A stretch of DNA of 64,000 nucleotides from Geobacillus thermocatenulatus (lineage in GTDB: Bacteria; Bacillota; Bacilli; Bacillales; Anoxybacillaceae). A program made the position numbers and the translations under genes. Below are positions 26,866 to 35,396 of this stretch, piece by piece. The first letter of the stretch is position 1. Every line of letters starts with the position of its first letter. The DNA is taken from the NCBI RefSeq assembly GCF_002217655.1, contig NZ_NEWK01000001.1, positions 878,001-942,000 on the forward strand, given 5' to 3'. The notes under the pieces are model-generated. The model was not told the origin of the DNA and made no database searches. It saw nothing but the letters and a program-made list of their open reading frames with translations.

Positions 26866-27807
26866 ATGGAACGAGTAAACCACCTGTTGCAGCGGTTGCT
26901 TGGCAATCAACGGTTTAAACAACGCTACGAACAAATGAAACGCTACATTTTGGAGCATCCGGACGTGCAGCTGTTTTTGCGGGCGCACGAACGGCAATTG
27001 TCGGCCGATGCGGTGGACCGCAGCTTGATGAAGCTGTATGAATTCATCGAGCAGCACGGCAATTGCCGCCAATGTCCGGGCCTTGAACGATGCAACAACA
27101 TGCTGCCGGGGTACCATCCAAATTTGGTGGTCAACGGTGGAAGGATCGACGTTGAGTACGACCGCTGCCCAAAAAAAGTGCAGCATGACGAGCGAAAACG
27201 ACAAGAGTCGCTCATTCAAAGCATGTTCATGCCGCGCGAAATCTTGCGTGCTTCGCTCTCTGACGTCGATCTCAACGACAATGGGCGGATCAAAGCCATC
27301 CAGTTTGCCGAGCGGTTTGTGGCGGAATACGAGCCAGGGAAAAAAATGAAAGGCTTGTATTTGCACGGATCGTTTGGGGTGGGCAAAACGTATTTGCTCG
27401 CCGCGATCGCCAACGAGCTGGCGAAGCGAAACGTCCCGTCGCTGATCGTCTACGTGCCCGAGCTGTTTCGTGAGATGAAACATTCGCTTCAAGACCAGAC
27501 GATGAACGAAAAGCTTGATTATATCAAAAAAGTGCCGGTGCTGATGCTCGATGACCTTGGGGCGGAGGCGATGTCAAGCTGGGTGCGCGATGATGTGTTT
27601 GGCCCGATCTTGCAATACCGGATGTTTGAAAACTTGCCGACGTTTTTCACCTCGAATTTTGACATGCAGCAGCTCGCCCATCATTTGACGTATTCGCAGC
27701 GCGGCGAAGAAGAGAAGGTGAAGGCGGCGCGCATTATGGAGCGAATCCGCTATTTGGCTTATCCGATTGAAATCACCGGACCGAACCGCCGCGAGCAAAA
27801 TATATAA
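26866..27807 (+). CDS. dnaI: Primosomal protein DnaI, helicase loader
   Basis: AAA+ ATPase that loads the replicative helicase. 313 residues. The N-terminal helicase-binding domain has a zinc-binding cysteine set (CRQCPGLERCNN plus YDRCPKK). AAA+ core: Walker A LHGSFGVGKTYLLAAIAN, Walker B VLMLDDLGAEAMSSW, sensor 1 PTFFTSNFDMQQL and the arginine-finger region RIMERIRYLA. ATG 26866 with AGAGGG. Cotranscribed with dnaB. Confidence 0.95.
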   Translation: MERVNHLLQRLLGNQRFKQRYEQMKRYILEHPDVQLFLRAHERQLSADAVDRSLMKLYEFIEQHGNCRQCPGLERCNNMLPGYHPNLVVNGGRIDVEYDRCPKKVQHDERKRQESLIQSMFMPREILRASLSDVDLNDNGRIKAIQFAERFVAEYEPGKKMKGLYLHGSFGVGKTYLLAAIANELAKRNVPSLIVYVPELFREMKHSLQDQTMNEKLDYIKKVPVLMLDDLGAEAMSSWVRDDVFGPILQYRMFENLPTFFTSNFDMQQLAHHLTYSQRGEEEKVKAARIMERIRYLAYPIEITGPNRREQNI

Positions 27808-28146
27808 AGGCGATTTGAAACGTTGCCGTTTGCACAGGCATGTTGATTAACCCATAAAAACTAGTTGAGCAGGTTCTGTTTCTAGCTTTTCTGCCGTAGT
27901 CGGCAAGCGGTTCGTTTGCCGACTGGGGCTGACCCAAAAGGGTAATTTTCCTTAAACAAAATACAACATCATTGTTTTTGTTTTATGCCTGTATACGATA
28001 ATAAGAAAAGGTGTCCCGATCCTTTTGGGGCACCCTCTCCTCAAACAATGAACGCCGCTAAGCTTTGTGGTTTTTTAGTCTAAACAGCCCGTTGTCCCCA
28101 TATATATAAACCAAGCATTCCTTTCGGGTTAAGGGGGGGACAGCGG
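27808..28146 (+). other. Intergenic stretch between dnaI and ytxC
   Basis: It contains a strong 9-bp hairpin AGTCGGCAA/TTGCCGACT (27898-27906/27916-27924) without a T-run, then the 110-bp dispersed repeat at 27926-28035, which ends in its own terminator hairpin. No ORF or clear promoter for ytxC is visible. Confidence 0.5.
27926..28035 (+). repeat. Dispersed repeat, copy A (MITE-like)
   Basis: About 110 bp, related to 35276-35390 and, inverted, to 50277-50372. The ends are imperfect inverted repeats: GGGCTGACCCAAAAGGGT at the left, and the right end read backwards GGGTGCCCCAAAAGGATC. The right end forms a hairpin (GGTGTCCC with GGGGCACC) that probably terminates dnaI transcripts. Confidence 0.65.
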
Positions 28147-29022
28147 GTGATCGAAATCCATTTTGACGAGGCAAGCGAGGCGGAAAAATTGGCTGGGCTG
28201 CTAGATCACCGGCAACCGGATGACGGTCCGCTGTTTCATGCCGCTTATGACGGGAACAAAACCGTGGCGGTTTACATACAGGGCGAGGAAAAGCGTGTGC
28301 TTGAGGAGCATATCATCCCAGCGATGACGGCGTTTATGCAGGAGGTGATGGAAGACCGGCTGCTGCTATCCATCATTGCCAATGTTTTTTATTTCCGCGA
28401 CGTCGAAGAACAGCAGCAAATTTTGGCCCTCGCTCATTCGTTTTTGGACGGCGAGCGGCGCGATTACCGGAAGAGCGCGGCGTTTGCCGCCTCGCGCACC
28501 GTGATGTTGCGCGACGCTTTTGCCTCCTTTTTGCGCGACGGCTTATCATTTTCGTTTTCTTCCTTTGTTATGTTCCGGTTAAAGCCGTATATGGAGCGCC
28601 TCCACCATTATGTCGAGCTGGCGATTGATGAATACAAGCTGGAGCAAGAGTACCAAAATTTTGTACAAATGCTGCGCGACTGCCTGGCTGGCCGGACGCC
28701 GCAATGGCCGCGCCTGTATTTGGTGCACGATCCGCCGCACTTCGTATTTTACGACAGCGAGCGGCGGGAGCTGTCGGCGGCGGAAGTGAGACAGTTGATC
28801 GACCGCCATCTCGTCTTCAGCCAGCCGATGTATATTGATGCATCGGTGCTCGCTCCGCTTGTCTCGCTTGCTCCGGCGGAAATTGAGCTGTACACCGATC
28901 ATCCGGATGACGGCATGGTGCAGACACTGCAAAACGTGTTTCAAGAACGGCTGACCGTCTGCCGCCGCGCCGATTTTTCCCGCTTGTTTGCCGCCAACGC
29001 TGGAAATGGGGGAGAAGCTTGA
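28147..29022 (+). CDS. ytxC: Sporulation protein YtxC
   Basis: 291 residues, of the YtxC family found only in spore formers; the molecular role is not known. No catalytic motif, signal or membrane segment is visible. The middle (FASFLRDGLSFSFSSFVMFRLKPYMERLHHYVELAIDEYKLEQEYQNF, about residues 125-175) is the conserved core. GTG 28147 follows TTAAGGGGGG. The thrS promoter -35 overlaps its stop codon. Confidence 0.85.
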   Translation: MIEIHFDEASEAEKLAGLLDHRQPDDGPLFHAAYDGNKTVAVYIQGEEKRVLEEHIIPAMTAFMQEVMEDRLLLSIIANVFYFRDVEEQQQILALAHSFLDGERRDYRKSAAFAASRTVMLRDAFASFLRDGLSFSFSSFVMFRLKPYMERLHHYVELAIDEYKLEQEYQNFVQMLRDCLAGRTPQWPRLYLVHDPPHFVFYDSERRELSAAEVRQLIDRHLVFSQPMYIDASVLAPLVSLAPAEIELYTDHPDDGMVQTLQNVFQERLTVCRRADFSRLFAANAGNGGEA

Positions 29023-29047
29023 TTTTTCCTGCTGTTTTCGCTATAAT
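29019..29047 (+). promoter_or_regulatory. Promoter of the thrS leader
   Basis: TTGATT, 17 bases, TATAAT. The -35 overlaps the ytxC stop codon. Confidence 0.75.
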
Positions 29048-29059
29048 GTCGTCATGAAT

Positions 29060-29320
29060 ATGGATGAATACAAGCGATGACGAGGACATGGGCGCATTTT
29101 TACGGTTTCCAGAGAGGGAAGGCAGCGGCTGGAACCTTCCTAACACGAAAAATGTGCTTACCCCCTCAGAGCTGCGGCAGCGAACGCAACGCCCAGTAGT
29201 TGCCGCCGGTCGACGGCCGTTATTCTTGTTGAGCCATGGCATGGCGAGGCGCTGCCATGGGAAGAAGGGTGGAACCACGACGAAAACTCGTCCCTTTAGG
29301 AGGGAGGAGTTTTTTTATTT
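29060..29320 (+). promoter_or_regulatory. T-box riboswitch of thrS
   Basis: The conserved T-box AAGGGTGGAACCACGA lies at 29266-29281, downstream of a multi-stem leader. The terminator ACTCGTCCCT (29287-29296) with AGGGAGGAGT (29302-29311) and seven Ts follows. Uncharged tRNA-Thr would favour the antiterminator and allow transcription of thrS. I did not assign the specifier codon. Confidence 0.92.
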
Positions 29321-29358
29321 TTCCATTCTCATCATCATGACAAAGGAGTGATTTGCCG

Positions 29359-31308
29359 ATGCCAGACGTCATTCGCATCACGTTCCCAGATGGGGCGGAA
29401 AAGGAGTTTCCGAAAGGGACGACGACGGAAGACATCGCGGCCTCGATCAGCCCAGGGCTGAAGAAAAAAGCGATCGCCGGAAAATGGAACGGCCGGTTCG
29501 TTGATTTGCGCACGCCGCTTTACGAAGATGGCGAGCTTGTCATCATCACCCAAGACATGCCGGAGGCGCTTGACATTTTGCGCCATAGCACCGCCCATTT
29601 AATGGCGCAGGCGATCAAACGGCTGTATGGGTATGGCAACGTCAAGCTCGGCGTCGGTCCGGTCATTGAAAACGGCTTTTACTATGATATCGACATGGAG
29701 CATAAGCTGACGCCAGACGATCTCCCGAAAATCGAAGCGGAAATGCGCAAGATTGTCAAAGAAAATTTGGACATCGTCCGCAAAGAAGTGAGCCGGGAAG
29801 AAGCGGTTCGGCTGTATGAAGAAATCGGCGATGAGTTGAAGCTCGAGTTGATCGCCGATATTCCAGAAGGCGAGCCGATTTCGATTTATGAGCAAGGGGA
29901 GTTTTTCGACCTTTGCCGCGGTGTGCACGTGCCGTCGACTGGAAAAATCAAAGAGTTCAAGCTGCTCAGCATCTCGGGGGCCTACTGGCGCGGCGACAGC
30001 AGCAACAAAATGCTGCAACGCATTTACGGGACGGCGTTTTTCAAGAAGGAAGATTTGGAGCGCTATCTGCATCTTCTCGAAGAGGCAAAGGAGCGCGACC
30101 ACCGGAAGCTCGGCAAAGAGCTTGAGCTGTTTACGACGTCACAAAAAGTCGGGCAAGGCTTGCCGCTTTGGCTGCCGAAAGGAGCGACGATCCGCCGCAT
30201 CATTGAACGGTACATCGTCGACAAAGAAGTGGCGCTCGGGTACGATCATGTCTACACGCCGGTGCTCGGCAGCGTCGAGCTGTACAAAACATCGGGCCAT
30301 TGGGATCATTACAAAGAAAACATGTTTCCGCCGATGGAAATGGACAATGAACAGCTTGTGCTGCGTCCGATGAACTGCCCGCACCATATGATGATTTACA
30401 AAAGCAAGCTGCACAGCTACCGCGAGCTGCCGATCCGCATCGCGGAACTTGGCACGATGCACCGCTATGAAATGTCGGGCGCGCTCACCGGCTTGCAGCG
30501 CGTCCGCGGCATGACGCTCAACGACGCCCATATTTTCGTGCGTCCGGATCAAATCAAAGACGAGTTCAAACGCGTCGTGAACTTGATTTTGGAAGTTTAT
30601 AAGGACTTCGGCATTGAGGAATACTCGTTCCGCTTGTCATACCGCGATCCGCATGACAAAGAAAAATATTACGACGATGATGAAATGTGGGAAAAAGCGC
30701 AGCGCATGCTTCGCGAAGCGATGGACGAGCTCGGCCTCGACTACTACGAAGCGGAAGGGGAAGCGGCGTTTTACGGGCCGAAGCTCGATGTGCAAGTGCG
30801 CACGGCGCTTGGCAAAGACGAAACGCTCTCAACGGTGCAGCTTGACTTCCTGTTGCCCGAGCGCTTTGACCTCACGTACATCGGCGAAGACGGAAAGCCG
30901 CATCGCCCGGTCGTCATCCACCGCGGCGTCGTCTCGACGATGGAGCGGTTTGTCGCGTTCTTGATCGAAGAATACAAAGGCGCGTTCCCGACATGGCTCG
31001 CCCCGGTGCAGGTGAAAGTGATCCCGGTGTCGCCGGAGGCGCACCTCGATTACGCGTATGACGTGCAGCGGACGTTAAAAGAAAACGGCTTCCGCGTCGA
31101 AGTCGACGAGCGCGACGAAAAAATCGGCTACAAAATCCGCGAAGCGCAAATGCAAAAAATCCCGTACATGCTCGTTGTCGGCGATAAAGAAGTGTCTGAG
31201 CGAGCGGTCAACGTCCGCCGCTATGGCGAAAAAGAAAGCCGGACGATGGGGCTTGACGAATTTGCCGTCTTGTTGGCGGGAGACGTGCGGGAAAAACGAG
31301 CGAAATAA
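29359..31308 (+). CDS. thrS: Threonyl-tRNA synthetase
   Basis: Class II synthetase charging tRNA-Thr. 649 residues in order: TGS domain ([23 protein letters not shown]), editing domain with [14 protein letters not shown] and the zinc/editing [10 protein letters not shown], class II core (motif 2 region [21 protein letters not shown], zinc ligand CPHH) and anticodon-binding domain ([18 protein letters not shown]). ATG 29359 is 9 bases past AAAGGAG; a TTG 6 bases earlier is less likely. Regulated by the T-box leader; ends at a strong terminator. Confidence 0.97.
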   Translation: MPDVIRITFPDGAEKEFPKGTTTEDIAASISPGLKKKAIAGKWNGRFVDLRTPLYEDGELVIITQDMPEALDILRHSTAHLMAQAIKRLYGYGNVKLGVGPVIENGFYYDIDMEHKLTPDDLPKIEAEMRKIVKENLDIVRKEVSREEAVRLYEEIGDELKLELIADIPEGEPISIYEQGEFFDLCRGVHVPSTGKIKEFKLLSISGAYWRGDSSNKMLQRIYGTAFFKKEDLERYLHLLEEAKERDHRKLGKELELFTTSQKVGQGLPLWLPKGATIRRIIERYIVDKEVALGYDHVYTPVLGSVELYKTSGHWDHYKENMFPPMEMDNEQLVLRPMNCPHHMMIYKSKLHSYRELPIRIAELGTMHRYEMSGALTGLQRVRGMTLNDAHIFVRPDQIKDEFKRVVNLILEVYKDFGIEEYSFRLSYRDPHDKEKYYDDDEMWEKAQRMLREAMDELGLDYYEAEGEAAFYGPKLDVQVRTALGKDETLSTVQLDFLLPERFDLTYIGEDGKPHRPVVIHRGVVSTMERFVAFLIEEYKGAFPTWLAPVQVKVIPVSPEAHLDYAYDVQRTLKENGFRVEVDERDEKIGYKIREAQMQKIPYMLVVGDKEVSERAVNVRRYGEKESRTMGLDEFAVLLAGDVREKRAK

Positions 31309-31321
31309 GGAACGGCCTATG

Positions 31322-31351
31322 GCGGTCCGATGCGTTTCGGACCGCTTTTTT
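31322..31351 (+). terminator. Terminator after thrS
   Basis: GCGGTCCGA pairs with TCGGACCGC, followed by TTTTTT. Confidence 0.9.
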
Positions 31352-31404
31352 CGCGCCTAGGCGGGGGCTGGGGCGCGTTGTTGTGAACAAGCGGAAATTT
31401 TCTC

Positions 31405-31433
31405 TTGCCAACGAATTGAGGATCCATTATAAT
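31405..31433 (+). promoter_or_regulatory. Upstream promoter of infC-rpmI-rplT
   Basis: TTGCCA, 17 bases, TATAAT. Confidence 0.65.
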
Positions 31434-31464
31434 AAAGAACGTTGTGTTTATCAAGAGCCGCTCC

Positions 31465-31493
31465 TTGACATGCCATCGCCAAGGTGGTATAGT
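31465..31493 (+). promoter_or_regulatory. Downstream promoter of infC-rpmI-rplT
   Basis: TTGACA, 17 bases, TATAGT with an extended TGG before the -10; one of the strongest promoters in the window, as expected for ribosomal protein genes. Confidence 0.8.
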
Positions 31494-31499
31494 GTATAA

Positions 31500-31708
31500 A
31501 GTGGAATGATGGCTTGTTTGTAACAAAAGCAGAAGCGCCCGCTTCTCACCTGACCGACGCCAAGACGGCTGTTGGCAGGTTGTTACGGTTCGTCAATGCG
31601 AGTGTAAGGACGTACTGCGCGGGTGCTTTGTGCATCTGCGCTTTTTCGTTGAGAGCGGGCTCTGCCGGCAAACAAGCCAGTCGGAAAAAACCTTGGAGGT
31701 GGCTCAAT
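31500..31708 (+). promoter_or_regulatory. L20-type leader of infC-rpmI-rplT
   Basis: About 210 nt of leader. It contains AGAAGCG/CGCTTCT and an attenuator hairpin GCGCGGGTGC (31617-31626) with GCATCTGCGC (31632-31641) followed by TTTTT. The B. subtilis operon is repressed by L20 binding its leader and causing early termination; position and attenuator fit this. Confidence 0.75.
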
Positions 31709-32227
31709 ATTAGCAAAGATTTTATTATCAATGAACAAATTCGTGCCCGTGAAGTGCGCTTGATCGACCAAAACGGCGAACAGCTTGGCATCAAGTCGAA
31801 GCAGGAAGCGCTTGAGATTGCGGCAAGACGCAACTTGGATCTTGTGCTTGTCGCGCCGAACGCCAAACCGCCCGTTTGCCGCATCATGGACTACGGCAAA
31901 TTCCGCTTCGAGCAGCAGAAGAAAGAAAAAGAAGCGCGCAAAAAGCAAAAGGTCATCAATGTGAAAGAAGTGCGCCTCAGCCCAACGATCGAGGAGCATG
32001 ACTTCAACACGAAACTGCGCAACGCGCGCAAGTTTTTGGAAAAAGGCGATAAAGTGAAAGCGACGATCCGCTTCAAAGGACGGGCGATCACCCATAAAGA
32101 AATCGGGCAGCGCGTCCTTGACCGCTTCTCGGAAGCGTGCGCCGACATCGCGGTCGTCGAAACGGCGCCGAAAATGGACGGGCGCAACATGTTTCTCGTG
32201 CTCGCACCGAAAAACGACAACAAGTAA
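31709..32227 (+). CDS. infC: Translation initiation factor IF-3, ATT start
   Basis: Binds the 30S subunit, blocks premature joining of 50S and checks the start codon. The mature sequence begins [19 protein letters not shown]; the only reasonable start is ATT at 31709, six bases after GGAGGTGG. There is no ATG, GTG or TTG at the right place, and AUU is the known unusual start of infC in many bacteria, serving autoregulation because IF-3 discriminates against it. N-domain, helical linker ([17 protein letters not shown]) and C-domain ([22 protein letters not shown]) are complete, 172 residues. Confidence 0.95.
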   Translation: MSKDFIINEQIRAREVRLIDQNGEQLGIKSKQEALEIAARRNLDLVLVAPNAKPPVCRIMDYGKFRFEQQKKEKEARKKQKVINVKEVRLSPTIEEHDFNTKLRNARKFLEKGDKVKATIRFKGRAITHKEIGQRVLDRFSEACADIAVVETAPKMDGRNMFLVLAPKNDNK

Positions 32228-32240
32228 GGAGGAAACTGTG

Positions 32241-32441
32241 ATGCCAAAAATGAAAACTCACCGCGGCTCGGCGAAACGGTTCAAAAAGACGGCGAGCGGC
32301 AAATTGAAACGCGGCCATGCCTATACGAGCCACTTGTTTGCCAATAAAACGAAAAAACAAAAACGCCAGTTGCGCAAAGCGACGCTCGTTTCGCCTGGCG
32401 ATTTCAAACGCATTCGCCAAATGCTCGACAACTTGAAATAA
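32241..32441 (+). CDS. rpmI: 50S ribosomal protein L35
   Basis: 66-residue basic protein ([17 protein letters not shown]) of the large subunit. ATG 32241 after AAGGAGGAAACTGTG, 13 bp behind infC. Second gene of infC-rpmI-rplT, controlled by the L20 leader. Confidence 0.97.
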   Translation: MPKMKTHRGSAKRFKKTASGKLKRGHAYTSHLFANKTKKQKRQLRKATLVSPGDFKRIRQMLDNLK

Positions 32442-32466
32442 CGACCAACTATAGGAGGGAACGATT

Positions 32467-32826
32467 ATGCCACGCGTAAAAGGTGGACCAGTGACGCGCA
32501 GACGTCGCAAAAAAGTATTGAAGCTTGCGAAAGGCTATTTCGGCGCGAAACACGCGTTATATAGAGTTGCGAACCAGCAAGTGATGAAATCGCTCATGTA
32601 TGCGTATCGCGACCGCCGTCAACGGAAGCGCGATTTCCGCAAACTGTGGATCGCCCGCATCAATGCGGCGGCCCGCCAAAACGGCCTGTCGTACAGCCGT
32701 TTGATGCACGGCTTGAAATTGGCCGGCGTCGAAGTCAACCGGAAAATGCTCGCCGACTTGGCGGTCAACGACCAAGCGGCGTTTGCCCAACTCGCCGATT
32801 TGGCGAAAGCGAACTTGAATAAGTAA
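32467..32826 (+). CDS. rplT: 50S ribosomal protein L20
   Basis: 119-residue basic protein; early assembly of the 50S subunit through its long N-terminal arm ([20 protein letters not shown]), with the globular RNA-binding C-domain ([20 protein letters not shown]) that also represses its own operon. ATG 32467 after AGGAGGG. Ends at a strong terminator. Confidence 0.97.
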   Translation: MPRVKGGPVTRRRRKKVLKLAKGYFGAKHALYRVANQQVMKSLMYAYRDRRQRKRDFRKLWIARINAAARQNGLSYSRLMHGLKLAGVEVNRKMLADLAVNDQAAFAQLADLAKANLNK

Positions 32827-32831
32827 CCATG

Positions 32832-32865
32832 ACGGCCATCCTGGCAAAGGGTGGCCGTTTTTTTT
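32832..32865 (+). terminator. Terminator after rplT
   Basis: ACGGCCA pairs with TGGCCGT, followed by eight Ts. Confidence 0.9.
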
Positions 32866-32976
32866 TCGGCAACGAAATGGGGGGCTTGAAAGACGATCAG
32901 CGCTGCTGTTTTTCTCTCAAGGAAAGGGATGGATATGGTACAATACGGAATAGCGATCAATCTTCTTGCCTTTTTC

Positions 32977-33383
32977 ATCCTATTTCGCGCAGGAGCCTTC
33001 CCCACTTCAACGACCAAAGGGAGGAAGTGGGAGAGGAATGCGCGTTTCCCCTTTCTTTTGTGTATGATAGAATAAAGGCGTGGAGAAAACCGTTCAATCA
33101 AGGCACTCCAATAACGGCTGCTCGATGGATGGAGTTGGTTGCAGGAAACGTTGTAACCGTCAAACATCGAGCGTAGGTCCGTCTGTTGTGTGTGGAAGCC
33201 AAGTACTGCCAACAGACACACCGAGAGAATCGGTAACGATGCAGGCATGACCTGCGTCGTTGGGCAGCTGTCAACCTGCCCCTGATGCAACCCCAAGTCA
33301 AGGAAGGAGGACGAAGTCCGCTCGCACTTCTGGGGAGTTGCAAGCCCTCACTTCAAGCGTGAGCGAAGTGGGGGTAGTTGACG
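32977..33383 (+). mobile_element. IS200/IS605-type non-autonomous element, copy 2, inside ysdA
   Basis: 407 bp, no ORF of note. Left-end hairpin CCCACTTC (33001-33008) with GAAGTGGG (33024-33031); right-end hairpin ending GAAGTGGGGG just before the boundary GTAGTTGACG. The two ends share the same stem, as expected for TnpA-recognised subterminal palindromes. No target duplication: removing the element restores ysdA in frame, so insertion was exactly after TTTTTC and before ATGGGG. About 14 substitutions and one 2-base indel separate it from copy 1. Confidence 0.75.
33079..33383 (+). ncRNA. Structured RNA inside element copy 2, omegaRNA-like
   Basis: Same stems as in copy 1, including the pseudoknot. 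Most differences within stems keep pairing through G-U wobbles (GTTGCAACC to GTTGTAACC, CCCCC to CCCTC); one closing pair of the first pseudoknot stem is lost (GGAGTG to GGAGTT). The -10 is TAGAAT instead of TATAAT, so this copy is probably transcribed less. The base after the element is the ysdA sequence ATGGGGCTTGACAAAC, which would be the guide in a TnpB-type omegaRNA. Confidence 0.5.
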
Positions 33384-33605
33384 ATGGGGCTTGACAAACA
33401 CAAAGCGAAACGCCGACGCTTTCGCATTGCCGAGCGGACGCTTTGGCTGCTGGCGCTGGCAGGCGGGGCCATCGGCGGTGCAGCTGGGATGTACACGTTT
33501 CGCCATAAAACGCGCCATCGGGCTTTTCGCTATGGTTTGCCGCTGTTGGCAGCGGTGGAGCTGTTTCTCTATTGGCGATGGATGAGGTAGAAAGGGGAGG
33601 AGAGA

Positions 33606-34091
33606 ATGAATTGGCCTTTGCTTTACGATATGCAGCGCATGTTGGATGAGCGGATTGAAACAGAGCATGGCCTTATGCATGAGGACTTGTTCGATCGGAA
33701 AATGCTTGCGTTTCTCGTCGAACTCGGGGAGCTGGCCAATGAGACGCGCTGTTTTAAATTTTGGAGCATCAAACCGCCCGCGCCGGCGGAACGGGTGCTG
33801 GAGGAATACGTCGACGGCTTGCACTTTTTGCTTTCGCTCGGGCTGGAGTGCGGATTTTTCTATGAACAGGGAGAGGTTCCGCCCGTTGAGCGGCTGCCTG
33901 TTGAACAGTTTCTTGCCGTCTTTCGCACCGCCGAACGGTTCGGGGAGACGAGAGCGCGAGGGGAATATGATGCGCTGTTTACGGAATATTTGCGCCTTGG
34001 CTCGGTGCTTGGTTTTTCTCCACAGGAGATCACCGCGGCGTATCGGCGGAAAAACGAAGTGAACCACAAGCGGCAAAACGAACGGTATTAA
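33606..34091 (+). CDS. Dimeric dUTPase (all-alpha NTP pyrophosphatase)
   Basis: Hydrolyses dUTP to dUMP, keeping uracil out of DNA. 161 residues of the dimeric dUTPase_2 family, not the trimeric beta type: metal-binding E-x2-E ... E-x2-D arrangement visible as FLVELGELANETRCFKFWS (about residues 35-53) and LEEYVDGLHFLLSLGLE (about 66-82). ATG 33606 follows AAAGGGGAGGAG. In this neighbourhood B. subtilis has ysdB, which is a different protein, so this is a local difference. It lies immediately downstream of the broken ysdA. Confidence 0.88.
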   Translation: MNWPLLYDMQRMLDERIETEHGLMHEDLFDRKMLAFLVELGELANETRCFKFWSIKPPAPAERVLEEYVDGLHFLLSLGLECGFFYEQGEVPPVERLPVEQFLAVFRTAERFGETRARGEYDALFTEYLRLGSVLGFSPQEITAAYRRKNEVNHKRQNERY

Positions 34092-34119
34092 TTTTTTTCG
34101 GGAATCGAATGATTGAATT

Positions 34120-34149
34120 TTGCCAACCGCCAGTCTTTTCAAGTATAAT
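34120..34149 (+). promoter_or_regulatory. Promoter of the M42 peptidase gene
   Basis: TTGCCA, 18 bases, TATAAT; start codon 33 bases downstream. Confidence 0.6.
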
Positions 34150-34182
34150 AAAAAATGGACAAAAACAGAAAGGGGTGCCAAG

Positions 34183-35271
34183 ATGGCGAAGTTGGACGAA
34201 ACGTTGACGATGCTGAAAGCGCTGACCGATGCGAAAGGCGTCCCGGGCAATGAACGGGAAGCGCGCGACGTGATGAAGACATACATAGCCCCATATGCGG
34301 ACGAAGTGACAACCGACGGCCTCGGCAGCTTGATCGCCAAAAAAGAAGGGAAATCGGGCGGGCCGAAAGTGATGATCGCCGGTCATTTGGATGAAGTCGG
34401 TTTTATGGTGACGCAAATCGACGATAAAGGATTCATCCGCTTCCAAACGCTCGGCGGCTGGTGGAGCCAAGTGATGCTCGCCCAGCGCGTGACGATCGTG
34501 ACGAAAAAAGGCGACATCACCGGCGTCATCGGTTCGAAGCCGCCGCACATTCTGCCGCCGGAGGCGCGCAAAAAACCGGTCGACATCAAAGACATGTTCA
34601 TCGACATCGGCGCGACAAGCCGCGAGGAAGCGATGGAGTGGGGCGTACGCCCGGGCGATATGATCGTCCCGTATTTTGAATTTACGGTATTGAACAATGA
34701 AAAAATGCTGCTCGCGAAAGCATGGGACAACCGGATCGGCTGCGCGGTCGCCATCGATGTGCTCAAGCAGTTAAAAGGCGTCGACCACCCGAACACCGTA
34801 TACGGCGTCGGCACGGTGCAAGAGGAAGTCGGCTTGCGCGGTGCGCGCACGGCCGCCCAATTCATTCAGCCGGACATCGCCTTTGCGGTGGATGTCGGCA
34901 TTGCCGGCGACACGCCGGGCGTATCGGAAAAAGAAGCGATGGGCAAACTCGGAGCCGGCCCGCACATCGTCTTGTACGACGCGACGATGGTGTCGCACCG
35001 CGGATTGCGCGAATTTGTCATCGAAGTGGCGGAAGAGCTGAACATTCCGTACCATTTTGATGCCATGCCGGGCGGCGGCACGGATGCGGGAGCGATTCAT
35101 TTAACGGGCAGCGGTGTTCCGTCGCTGACAATCGCCATCCCGACGCGCTACATCCACTCGCACGCCGCCATTTTGCATCGCGACGATTATGAAAACACGG
35201 TCAAGCTGCTTGTCGAAGTGATCAAACGGCTTGACGCCGACAAAGTGAAACAACTGACGTTTGACGAATAA
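34183..35271 (+). CDS. ysdC: M42 family aminopeptidase (YsdC-like)
   Basis: Dinuclear-metal aminopeptidase that forms large tetrahedral oligomers in this family; trims N-terminal residues from peptides in the cytosol. 362 residues. Metal and catalytic residues in [13 protein letters not shown] (His, Asp), [12 protein letters not shown] (Asp), [13 protein letters not shown] (catalytic Glu pair), [10 protein letters not shown] (Asp) and [11 protein letters not shown] (His). A PDZ-like insert lies between the first and second motif. ATG 34183 after AAAGGGGTGCCAAG. The dispersed repeat B follows its stop codon and supplies the terminator. Confidence 0.92.
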   Translation: MAKLDETLTMLKALTDAKGVPGNEREARDVMKTYIAPYADEVTTDGLGSLIAKKEGKSGGPKVMIAGHLDEVGFMVTQIDDKGFIRFQTLGGWWSQVMLAQRVTIVTKKGDITGVIGSKPPHILPPEARKKPVDIKDMFIDIGATSREEAMEWGVRPGDMIVPYFEFTVLNNEKMLLAKAWDNRIGCAVAIDVLKQLKGVDHPNTVYGVGTVQEEVGLRGARTAAQFIQPDIAFAVDVGIAGDTPGVSEKEAMGKLGAGPHIVLYDATMVSHRGLREFVIEVAEELNIPYHFDAMPGGGTDAGAIHLTGSGVPSLTIAIPTRYIHSHAAILHRDDYENTVKLLVEVIKRLDADKVKQLTFDE

Positions 35272-35275
35272 AAAG

Positions 35276-35390
35276 TGGCTGACTCAAAAGGGTCATTTTC
35301 CTTAACAAAACACAACATATTGTTTCTTAATGATTGTTTTATGCCTATAACGGTGATAAGAAAGGGTGTCCCGATCCTTTTGGGACACCC
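35276..35390 (+). repeat. Dispersed repeat, copy B (MITE-like)
   Basis: About 115 bp, homologous to 27926-28035. Ends TGGCTGACTCAAAAGGGT and, reversed, GGGTGTCCCAAAAGGATC. The hairpin GGGTGTCCC/GGGACACCC lies between the convergent ysdC and sspI genes and can stop transcription from both sides. Confidence 0.7.
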
Positions 35391-35396
35391 TCTTTG

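Larger units (their letters stand above)
32935..33590 (+). pseudogene. ysdA: ysdA (DUF1294 membrane protein), split by a mobile element
   Basis: The 5' piece starts at ATG 32935 behind AAGGAAAGGG and reads MVQYGIAINLLAFF to base 32976. The 3' piece resumes at 33384 with MGLDKHKAKRRRFRIAE and runs through LALAGGAIGGAAGMYTFRHKTRH to TAG at 33590. Joined directly, the two give one frame of 82 residues with the DUF1294 pattern: N-terminal membrane helix, G-x-D-K-x-K-A-K, GG-x-IG and FRHKT. Between them lies the 407-bp element, in which the 5' frame stops. The 3' part could be translated from ATG 33384 but would lack the first membrane helix. The family's function is unknown. Confidence 0.88.

Noticed and set aside
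33384-33590. Intact short ysdA starting at ATG 33384
   Set aside because: There is no ribosome site of its own beyond element sequence, and the missing N-terminal helix is found on the other side of the element.
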